Shown here: one piece after another, positions 14,557 through 21,850 of the stretch | How positions within the stretch are numbered: the first letter of the stretch is position 1 | Layout: every line of letters starts with the position of its first letter | Assembly: GCA_017623355.1 (NCBI GenBank) | Contig: JAGAPG010000021.1 | Location: 1 to 54,372 of the forward strand | Length of the DNA stretch: 54,372 nt | From: Clostridia bacterium | Lineage (GTDB): Bacteria; Bacillota; Clostridia; Oscillospirales; CAG-272 | Direction of reading: 5' to 3' | Made by a program: the position numbers and the translations under genes | The notes under the pieces: model-generated | Databases searched by the model: none | Told to the model about the DNA's origin: nothing | What the model saw: the letters and a program-made list of their open reading frames with translations, nothing else

Positions 14557-16953
14557 TTATTTTACTCTATATGATACATGAACAGCGTGACCGCCTGTCA
14601 AGATGATCATTTTGAGTGCCGTATCAGAGAACTCGCCGGCTTTAACAGTAAGCTGCTTATCCATCATTCCTCTTGCAAGCACTTTAACTGTTTTTGCTCT
14701 CTTATCGATAAGCTTCTTAGCCTTAAGTGATGCAAGGTCTACAATGTCGCCGTTTTCATAGGACTTAGAAAGTGTATCAATGTTTACGATAGCCTTCTTT
14801 GTATCCTTTTCGGTTATGTATTCAACATCCTCTTCAACCATAGATTCAACAACCTCATCAACAACGAGATCGTCAACCTCATCAGCTGTTACGCTTTCAA
14901 CGTAATGGATCTCCTCAACTGTCTTTGCAGGCTCATGTATTTCAAGAACGAGCTCCTCGTGATCCTCATCAGGTGTTTCCTCGATTACCTCTTCAATAAC
15001 AGGCTCTTCAGCTACCTCGGGCTCTGCTTCCTCTGCTACCTCTTCGATAACAGGCTCTTCAGCTACCTCAGGCTCTGCTTCCTCTGCTACCTCTTCGATA
15101 ACAGGCTCTTCAGCTACCTCAGGCTCTGCTTCTTCTGCTACCTCTTCGATAACAGGCTCTTCAGCTACCTCAGGCTCTGCTTCCTCTGCTATCTCCTCGA
15201 TAACGGGCTCTTCAACTACCTCGGGAACTATCTCCTCTACAGGCTCTTCAACATTCTCGGTTTCAGGCTTAGCTGCCTTAACCATGTTAACATCTGCTAC
15301 GAGAACCTTAACAAGCTTCTTTTGAACAAGCTCCTCGGTTTCCTCATAAGGATATTTTTCAACATAATTAACTTCCTTAAACTTAGGATCCTTCTCTATG
15401 CCGAACTTAGCCATTTCGATATCAACAAGCTCTTTTGCTTTCTTGAGGCCAAGCTGACTCTTGATCTTAACGAGCATGGGAACTGCTTCAAAAATCTTAG
15501 CATCAATTGCCTCGTGGTGATATTTTGTCTTATCAAACTCATAAGGATTGAGAGCACAGTACAAGCAGATTGTCTTTCCGCGGATCTTTAACTTAAAGAG
15601 CTGATCTCTTCCTTTATTGAAGCTATCGAATTTCCAGCTGAATCTTGACTTAACTCCCTTGTATGAGAGGATGTGGTTCTTGATCGCGCTATAGAAATCC
15701 TTAACCGAGTCTTCGGCTTGGATAATGTTTGCCGTGATGCTACGGCTGTATTTGATGTTGATCTCGTTTCCGAGACTGTCGTAGTAAGAGGGGACAATAG
15801 TCGGAGTAATTTCGATTTCGTCTTCTTTATCACCCTCAGCCTCGGGAGCTTCCTCGGCAACGGGGGCGGGCTCTTCTTCAACTGCCTCAGCAATCTCCTC
15901 AGCCTCTTGTACCTCCGGCTCCTGAAACACTTCCTCTGCTTCTTCCTCGACGATCTCCTCAACAGGAGCTTCAGCCTCCGGCTCTTCATCAACGGGAGCT
16001 TCTTCAACGGGTGCTTCCTGAGCGATTTCGGGTTCCTCCTCGACAGCTTCCTCGACAGCTTCCTCGACTGTTTCCTCAACAGTCTCCTCAACTACCTCGG
16101 CAACTTCTTCAACCACTTCTTCGGGTTCTTCTGCAATCTCCTCAGCAGGCTCCTCGATAGGTTCTTCGATTACCTCCTCAAAAAGCTCGGGCTCTTGTTC
16201 GATTGCTTCTTCAGCCTCGAGTGCTTCTTCAACCTCGGGGGCGGGTTCTTCAGCTACTTCCTCAGCCATTTCAGGCTCTGCTTCCTCAACCGTTTCTTCA
16301 ACGATCTCCTCAGCTGCCTCCTCGACAACCTCTTCAGCTATCTCCTCAACAGGTTCTTCAACGATTTCCTCGACAACCTCTTCGGATACATTCTCTGCGT
16401 CAGCGTATACAGGATAGAGCTTAACGGTAACAACTGCATTTGAATCGGGATCCTTATCAAACACAGGTGCTGCTCCGGGTGCGAGCGACCATCCGATAAC
16501 ACCGTCGTCGATGTCAGGAAGCTCCACCTTGATAGGATGAGATTCAACCGTGATTTCCTCTCCGTCCTTATCATTGAACACAACCTCCACTATTGCGTTA
16601 GCATCGAACTCGCAAAGTGTACCGTAGTTCTCATCCCAAACGGCATAGAGTGTGAGAGATTTTGTCATACGGATAGCTTGCTTACCTACAGGAGCTGTTC
16701 CTCTTGTATTAAGACTCCATCCGAGAAATCTCTTGTTCTCTTTTTCCGCCTCAGGAATAGTTGCCTTGGAAAGCCATGAAAATTTCTCTACCGAGATAAC
16801 CTCATCAGTTTCCGGGTCTATGTACGTGATCTTCGTTTTCGCGAAAATAAGTATCGCTATGACTGCAAGACACGCAATGCAGATCACTGCATACAAACCT
16901 ACACTTCCCCCGAGCAGGTTCGCAGCGATCATAAGGGGGTTAAAAAGTTTCAT
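14557..16953 (-). CDS. Membrane-anchored Glu-rich repeat protein with a C-terminal uL15-like ribosomal domain
   Basis: A 798-residue mosaic. It has one membrane helix (about 16-38) and two InlB/Listeria-Bacteroides-type beta modules (about 40-185; motifs GWSLNTRGTAPVG, SLTLYAVWDE and GWSLAPGAAPVF). A Glu/Val/Ala/Pro tract follows (about 189-375). Next comes a conserved-looking basic domain (about 385-555) with KDFYSAIKNHILSYKGVKSR and LKIRGKTICLYCALNP. A second Glu-rich tract with 17-residue repeats precedes the last 76 residues, which match the C-terminal domain of ribosomal protein uL15 (GDIVDLASLKAKKLI, LTVKAGEFSDTALKMI). The start is ATG 16953, since GGAGGA lies 8 bases upstream and the earlier ATG 16968 is in that ribosome site. 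It is monocistronic with a strong promoter. This is not a ribosomal protein gene. The role and topology are unknown. Confidence 0.88.
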   Translation of the reverse strand: MKLFNPLMIAANLLGGSVGLYAVICIACLAVIAILIFAKTKITYIDPETDEVISVEKFSWLSKATIPEAEKENKRFLGWSLNTRGTAPVGKQAIRMTKSLTLYAVWDENYGTLCEFDANAIVEVVFNDKDGEEITVESHPIKVELPDIDDGVIGWSLAPGAAPVFDKDPDSNAVVTVKLYPVYADAENVSEEVVEEIVEEPVEEIAEEVVEEAAEEIVEETVEEAEPEMAEEVAEEPAPEVEEALEAEEAIEQEPELFEEVIEEPIEEPAEEIAEEPEEVVEEVAEVVEETVEETVEEAVEEAVEEEPEIAQEAPVEEAPVDEEPEAEAPVEEIVEEEAEEVFQEPEVQEAEEIAEAVEEEPAPVAEEAPEAEGDKEDEIEITPTIVPSYYDSLGNEINIKYSRSITANIIQAEDSVKDFYSAIKNHILSYKGVKSRFSWKFDSFNKGRDQLFKLKIRGKTICLYCALNPYEFDKTKYHHEAIDAKIFEAVPMLVKIKSQLGLKKAKELVDIEMAKFGIEKDPKFKEVNYVEKYPYEETEELVQKKLVKVLVADVNMVKAAKPETENVEEPVEEIVPEVVEEPVIEEIAEEAEPEVAEEPVIEEVAEEAEPEVAEEPVIEEVAEEAEPEVAEEPVIEEVAEEAEPEVAEEPVIEEVIEETPDEDHEELVLEIHEPAKTVEEIHYVESVTADEVDDLVVDEVVESMVEEDVEYITEKDTKKAIVNIDTLSKSYENGDIVDLASLKAKKLIDKRAKTVKVLARGMMDKQLTVKAGEFSDTALKMIILTGGHAVHVSYRVK
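14986..15213 (-). repeat. 51-bp tandem repeat inside the Glu-rich gene
   Basis: Four near-identical 51-bp units (15010-15213) plus a partial fifth encode the 17-residue unit EEPVIEEVAEEAEPEVA. Near-identity at the DNA level suggests recent expansion or ongoing homogenisation. Confidence 0.93.
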
Positions 16954-16999
16954 ACAATCTTCCTCCATGAGAAACTTATTTTATTTTGTTTATGTTATA

Positions 17000-17029
17000 A
17001 TTATACTACATCTTTTTATTTGTTGTCAA
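17000..17029 (-). promoter_or_regulatory. Strong sigma-A promoter of the Glu-rich protein gene
   Basis: Minus strand: TTGACA at 17024-17029, 18-bp spacer, TATAAT at 17000-17005, about 47 bp before the start codon. Confidence 0.8.
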
Positions 17030-17120
17030 CTAAAAATATTTAATTTCTTCAATTTTTTTGACACTCCCCCCAACGTTTATGAAATTTTCAAAAAATATAT
17101 AAGGTTTTTTTATCAAAGTA

Positions 17121-17150
17121 TTGATTTTGAAACGCGAAATATGATAAAAT
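17121..17150 (+). promoter_or_regulatory. Promoter of glyA-fur
   Basis: TTGATT at 17121-17126, 18-bp spacer, TAAAAT at 17145-17150. The leader to glyA would be about 48 nt, with no evident riboswitch. Confidence 0.6.
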
Positions 17151-17204
17151 ATCTGTGTACGGATTTTTAAAAATAAGGAATTACAATAAAGCAAAGGAGA
17201 AATT

Positions 17205-18446
17205 ATGGTATCTAACGTTATCGAAAAAATTACAGAATACGACAAAGAGGTCGGAGAGGCTATAAACGCTGAGCTTTCAAGACAAAAAAGAGGTCTTGAG
17301 CTTATAGCATCGGAAAATTTGGTTTCCGAGGCTGTTATGCTCACAATGGGCACTCCCTTAACAAATAAATATGCAGAGGGGTATCCCTCAAAAAGATATT
17401 ACGGCGGATGCGAAAAGGTAGACATTGTTGAAAAATTGGCTATCGACCGTGCTTGCGAGCTTTTTGGAGCTGAGCACGCAAACGTTCAGCCTCACAGCGG
17501 AGCTCAGGCTAACACCGCAGTTTATTTCGCACTTCTTAAGCCCGGCGACACTGTTATGGGTATGAGCCTTGATAACGGCGGACACCTTACGCACGGCAGC
17601 CCTGTTAATATTTCCGGAAGCTACTATAATTTCATTCCCTACGGAGTTGACGAAAACGGATTTATCGATTACGAAAATCTCGAAAGGCTCGCGAAGGAAA
17701 ATAAGCCCAAGCTCATCGTTGCAGGTGCTTCCGCTTATCCGAGAGTTATAGATTTTGAAAAAATATCAAAAATCGCAAAGGAAGTCGGCGCTTATTTTAT
17801 GGTAGATATGGCTCATATCGCAGGTCTTGTTGCCGCAGGACTCCATCCGTCGCCCGTTCCGTACGCAGACGTTGTTACTACAACTACTCACAAAACGCTC
17901 AGAGGTCCTCGCGGAGGTCTCATTCTCTGCCGTGAGGAGCTTGCAAAGGCTATCGATAAGGCTATATTCCCCGGCACACAGGGCGGACCTCTTATGCACA
18001 TAATCGCATCAAAGGCGGTTTGCTTCGGCGAGGCGCTTAAGCCTGAATTCAAGGAATATCAGACTCAAATCGTTAAAAACGCAAACGCACTTGCAAAAAC
18101 GCTTCTTGACGAAGGCTTTGATCTCGTTTCCGGAGGAACAGACAATCATCTTATGCTTCTCGATCTTCGTCCCTTCAAGATCACGGGAAAGGAGCTTGAA
18201 AAGCGTCTTGACGAATGTTACATCACCGTAAACAAAAACGCTATTCCGAACGACCCCGAAAAGCCTTTCGTTACAAGCGGTGTAAGAATCGGTACTCCCG
18301 CAGTTACATCAAGAGGTTTGAAGGAAGACGATATGATCATGCTCGGCAAGCTTATAAAGCTTTGCGCTACCGAATTTGAAACAAAAGCCGACTACATTCG
18401 CGAAGAGATCACCAAAATCTGCGAAAAATATCCCATATACGACTGA
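17205..18446 (+). CDS. glyA: Serine hydroxymethyltransferase
   Basis: A 413-residue PLP enzyme that interconverts serine and glycine and loads one-carbon units onto tetrahydrofolate. It shows [12 protein letters not shown] near the N-terminus, [27 protein letters not shown], and the PLP-lysine motif [14 protein letters not shown] (Lys230). Normal length. AAAGGAG precedes the ATG. Its stop codon overlaps the start of the Fur-family regulator gene (TGATG), so the two are translated together. Confidence 0.97.
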   Translation: MVSNVIEKITEYDKEVGEAINAELSRQKRGLELIASENLVSEAVMLTMGTPLTNKYAEGYPSKRYYGGCEKVDIVEKLAIDRACELFGAEHANVQPHSGAQANTAVYFALLKPGDTVMGMSLDNGGHLTHGSPVNISGSYYNFIPYGVDENGFIDYENLERLAKENKPKLIVAGASAYPRVIDFEKISKIAKEVGAYFMVDMAHIAGLVAAGLHPSPVPYADVVTTTTHKTLRGPRGGLILCREELAKAIDKAIFPGTQGGPLMHIIASKAVCFGEALKPEFKEYQTQIVKNANALAKTLLDEGFDLVSGGTDNHLMLLDLRPFKITGKELEKRLDECYITVNKNAIPNDPEKPFVTSGVRIGTPAVTSRGLKEDDMIMLGKLIKLCATEFETKADYIREEITKICEKYPIYD

Positions 18447-18910
18447 TGAAGGCAGAATACACCACCCGTCAGCGAAATCAGATCCTTGACTTTTTAAAAG
18501 AAGCCGGCTCTCATGTTACCGCGGGGGATATAATCACTCACCTTAAGGAACAAGGAGCCAAGGTATCGACTGCTACGGTTTATCGAACGCTTGACAGGCT
18601 CTGTGCATCGGGATTCGTAAAAAAATTCGTTATTGACGAGCGAAGCGGCGCATGCTATCAATACGCAGAAAACGCCGAATGTGATGCACATTTTCATCTT
18701 AAATGTATAAAATGCGGACTTTTGATCCATTTAAGCTGTGAATTCTTAAACGAAATGAACGCGCATATTCTTGACGATCACGGCTTCACCGTAAGCTCGG
18801 GAAAAACCGTTATATACGGTACATGCGCTCAATGCTCGGGAAAGGCAGAGCCAAAAAGCGCCTGCTCTCATTCTCATCATTCTCACATCGAAAAGAATAC
18901 TCAAGAATAA
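18446..18910 (+). CDS. Fur-family metalloregulator with His-rich tail
   Basis: A 154-residue Fur superfamily repressor. The N-terminal winged helix includes VSTATVYRTLDRL (about 40-52), the recognition-helix signature. The dimerisation half has a structural zinc site made from two CxxC pairs (CIKC 87-90, CAQC 127-130) and metal-ligand-like HFHLKC. The C-terminal tail after residue 138 is CSHSHHSHIE, an added metal-binding stretch. That favours a zinc (Zur-like) rather than a peroxide sensor, but Fur, Zur and PerR cannot be separated with certainty. It overlaps glyA by one base, an unusual partner; I see no metal transporter genes nearby. Confidence 0.9.
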   Translation: MKAEYTTRQRNQILDFLKEAGSHVTAGDIITHLKEQGAKVSTATVYRTLDRLCASGFVKKFVIDERSGACYQYAENAECDAHFHLKCIKCGLLIHLSCEFLNEMNAHILDDHGFTVSSGKTVIYGTCAQCSGKAEPKSACSHSHHSHIEKNTQE

Positions 18911-18934
18911 AATTTAAAAAATTCGGTTTTCCTA

Positions 18935-18963
18935 TTGATTTTTATTTTCTTTTGTGATATAAT
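18935..18963 (+). promoter_or_regulatory. Sigma-A promoter of secG
   Basis: TTGATT at 18935-18940, 17-bp spacer, TATAAT at 18958-18963. It implies a leader of about 70 nt before secG. Confidence 0.75.
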
Positions 18964-19042
18964 TACTTCGCTTATAATATCGATTGGCTCAATTTTCATT
19001 TGCTAATCGTCGTATTTACCTTACAGAATGGAGGATAGATAT

Positions 19043-19327
19043 ATGTCAACTGCACAAAATATTCTTGCGGTTATATTGCTCGTATCAGCGTTGATCATTA
19101 TAGTTGCCGTTCTTTTGCAAAGCAACAAGAGCAAGGGGCTTTCCGGCACCATCGCCGGCGGAAGCGAAACCTACTTCGGCAAAAACAAGGGCAAATCACT
19201 TGATAAAAAGCTTTCGGTTATTACAACTGTTCTTGCGATAATCTTTATCGGCGTTGTACTTACCGTATACTTCACACAATACAGCTGGATCGCTGAATTG
19301 CTTGATTTCGGCGTTACATTCTCATAA
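19043..19327 (+). CDS. secG: Preprotein translocase subunit SecG
   Basis: A 94-residue membrane protein with two helices (about 4-24 and 53-74) joined by a loop containing LLQSNKSKGLSGTIAGGSETYFGKNKGKS-type sequence (SGTIAGGSETYFG visible), the SecG signature. It associates with SecYE to assist export. ATG 19043 is used because TGGAGGAT lies just upstream; the ATG at 19028 is within that site. It is followed by a terminator and then rnr, a common Firmicutes order. Confidence 0.93.
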   Translation: MSTAQNILAVILLVSALIIIVAVLLQSNKSKGLSGTIAGGSETYFGKNKGKSLDKKLSVITTVLAIIFIGVVLTVYFTQYSWIAELLDFGVTFS

Positions 19328-19345
19328 TGTGATAACGAGAAACAT

Positions 19346-19380
19346 ACCGCTTTGGAAAAACCAAGGCGGTTTTTGTTTTG
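19346..19380 (+). terminator. Intrinsic terminator between secG and rnr
   Basis: ACCGCTTTGG (19346-19355) pairs with CCAAGGCGGT (19361-19370, one G-T pair) followed by TTTTGTTTT. With no separate promoter visible before rnr, it may act as a partial terminator. Confidence 0.82.
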
Positions 19381-19400
19381 ATTTTTAAAGGATAGAAAAT

Positions 19401-21665
19401 ATGAAAAAGAATTTAAGAAAAAGAATTGAGGATGCTTTAAAAAGTGACGTTTACGTTCCTATGTATCCCACCGATCTTTACGAATATATAACAGGCGGAG
19501 ATGAAAGCCTTTTGCGTCCGTTTATCAAGGAGCTTTCTTATATGGAGGAAATCGGAGAAATATCGGTCAATAAAAAGGGAAAAATCGTTTATTCCGCCAA
19601 AAATAAAAGCTCTCGTTCCAATCTTCTGTCGGGTACATTTCACTCATCATCGCGAGGAGCGTTTGGATTTGTAACCACAGATGCAGGAGAGTTTTTTATC
19701 CCTCCACGATTCACTCTCGGAGCTTTTGACGGGGACAGTGTCAATATAAAGCGCTTTACACCATCATCAAAATTTTACGGAAAGGGTAACGAGGCAGAGA
19801 TAGTTTCTATAACAAAGCGTCAAAGAGAGAGCTTTATCGGAAAATTCAGCGGCTTTTGGAGCAAAGGCAAGCTTTACGGAGAGGTTCGCTCCGATGAGGA
19901 CAAGCTTGCTCTTGTCGGATACGTTGTCGGAAGTGATGATAAAAGTGTTTCCGACGGTGACAAGGTCGTTTGTAAAATAGTTAAATATCCCGTTTTTGAA
20001 AGCGACAGCCTATGCGTTCGCATAACTGAAAGCCTCGGCGCTTCAAATTCTAAAGAAGCGAACTACAAGGCGGTTTTACGCGAGCATATGATCCCGACTC
20101 GCTTTGACGATAACGTTTTAGGCGAAGCAGAAAAGGCTTCAAAGCAGGAAATATCGACACTCGGTCGCTTGGATCTGAGAAAAATGACCATATTCACTAT
20201 AGATAGCGAAAGCGCAAAGGATCTTGACGATGCTATATCTATCGAGCTCATTGACGAGGGATATATTCTTGGCGTACACATAGCAGATGTTTCTCACTAT
20301 GTTAGAGAAAAAACACTTCTTGACAAGGAGGCTATGGCGCGCGGAACGAGTGTTTATTTCACCGACAAGGTTGTTCCTATGCTCCCCCCTGCTCTTTCAA
20401 ACGGAGCCTGCTCGTTAAACGCAGGTGTTGACAGATATGCTCTTTCTGCATTTATAACACTTGATAAGAACGGAAAAATTATCGGATGCAAAATAGAAAA
20501 CTCTGTAATCAATTCAAAAATGCGAGGTGTTTATTCCGAGCTTAACGACATAATTGAACGGAGGGAAAACAGCAGATTTTTTGAAAAATACAGACACATC
20601 ATTCCCGATTTTGAAAAAATGCTTGAGCTATACGCGCTTCTTCGCGACAACTCCTTAAGTGACGGAGCTATGGAGCTTGAAAGTGACGAGGCAGAAATCG
20701 TGCTTGACGAAAGCGGCAAGCCTGTTGATATAATAAAGCGCGAAAGAGGCGAAAGTGAAAGATTGATCGAGCAATTTATGCTTTGTGCAAACAAGGCGAT
20801 TGCACGCTTCTGCTTTGATAGAGGCATTCCTTGCGTTTACCGTGTTCATGAAGCGCCTGACGATGAAAAAATACGCGCATTTTCTCTTTTTGCTTCAAAC
20901 ATAGGTGTTGACACATCGTCGCTCAGAAAAAAGGAAATTTCTCCGCTTGATCTTTCCGCAGTGCTTGAAGATGCAAAATCTAAAGGAAAGGGAGATACTG
21001 TTTCCTCCGTGCTCTTGCGCTCGCTTATGAAAGCAAAATATTCCGCCGTTGCAAAGCTCCATTTCGGTCTTGCAACCGACCGCTACTGTCATTTCACCTC
21101 TCCCATAAGAAGATACCCCGACCTTTCGGTTCACAGAATTTTAAAGGCTTATCTTAATGGCTTTTCCGAAGGAGATTCAAAAAAATTTGCCCGATTCGCC
21201 GACAGAAGCGCAAAGGAATCAAGCGAAAACGAGCTTCGCGCTCTTTACGCGGAGCGCGGAATAGACGATCTCTATAAAGCAATTTATATGAGTGACAGAA
21301 TAGGAAAGGAATATGATGCAACGATATCCTCTGTTGCATCCTTCGGAATCTTTGCAAAAACAGATAAGCTGTGCGAGGGACTTATTCCAATTAGCACTCT
21401 TAACGGAAGCTTCTATTTTGACGAGAGCAATTTCACTCTCTCGTCCGGCAAAAGAGTCTTTCGATTGGGGGATAAAATAAGAATCCGCGTTACCGAAGCC
21501 GATATCGTATCAAGGAAGGTCACCTTCTCGCTTGTTGGCGATGATAACGAGGAGCATATTCCGTTTAACACGCCAAAAGTAAAAGCTAAGCGCACTCACA
21601 AGGATACAAAGCCCACAAAAAACACTTCTCCAAAAAAGCACAGAGCACAGAAAAAACGCAGATGA
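19401..21665 (+). CDS. rnr: Ribonuclease R
   Basis: A 754-residue 3'-5' exoribonuclease that degrades structured RNA. Domains in order: an N-terminal helix-turn-helix region, cold-shock domains (GTFHSSSRGAFGFVTTDAGEFFIP), the RNB catalytic domain with the metal-binding DSESAKDLDDAIS motif and HFTSPIRRYPDLSVHR, an S1 domain (GKEYDATISSVASFGIFAK), and a basic Lys/Thr tail. Length is typical. A short ribosome site (AAAGGAT) precedes ATG 19401. It lies 20 bp after the secG terminator and likely depends on read-through. smpB, often the next gene, is absent. Confidence 0.96.
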   Translation: MKKNLRKRIEDALKSDVYVPMYPTDLYEYITGGDESLLRPFIKELSYMEEIGEISVNKKGKIVYSAKNKSSRSNLLSGTFHSSSRGAFGFVTTDAGEFFIPPRFTLGAFDGDSVNIKRFTPSSKFYGKGNEAEIVSITKRQRESFIGKFSGFWSKGKLYGEVRSDEDKLALVGYVVGSDDKSVSDGDKVVCKIVKYPVFESDSLCVRITESLGASNSKEANYKAVLREHMIPTRFDDNVLGEAEKASKQEISTLGRLDLRKMTIFTIDSESAKDLDDAISIELIDEGYILGVHIADVSHYVREKTLLDKEAMARGTSVYFTDKVVPMLPPALSNGACSLNAGVDRYALSAFITLDKNGKIIGCKIENSVINSKMRGVYSELNDIIERRENSRFFEKYRHIIPDFEKMLELYALLRDNSLSDGAMELESDEAEIVLDESGKPVDIIKRERGESERLIEQFMLCANKAIARFCFDRGIPCVYRVHEAPDDEKIRAFSLFASNIGVDTSSLRKKEISPLDLSAVLEDAKSKGKGDTVSSVLLRSLMKAKYSAVAKLHFGLATDRYCHFTSPIRRYPDLSVHRILKAYLNGFSEGDSKKFARFADRSAKESSENELRALYAERGIDDLYKAIYMSDRIGKEYDATISSVASFGIFAKTDKLCEGLIPISTLNGSFYFDESNFTLSSGKRVFRLGDKIRIRVTEADIVSRKVTFSLVGDDNEEHIPFNTPKVKAKRTHKDTKPTKNTSPKKHRAQKKRR

Positions 21666-21850
21666 TAAATGATTTTGTGCATTTTCAACAAAATAGGCTC
21701 TTGTTTTGTTATTTATTATTCTATATATATATAAATTTAAAAACTTTCTAAAAAGTATAGAAATTTATATAAAAATATGCTACAATTATTATGTACGCAA
21801 CTGTGCGGACATTTCGATTCGTTAATTATTTTATAATGGAGGTACTTTAA

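Noticed and set aside
14986-15213. CRISPR array
   Set aside because: Units are 51 bp, contiguous, in frame and have no unique spacers; the same holds for the ~123-bp repeats at 26702-27187.
14905-16443. Long plus-strand frames rich in Leu/Phe/Cys opposite the Glu-rich gene
   Set aside because: They are the reverse reading of the GAG/GAA repeats and not independent proteins.
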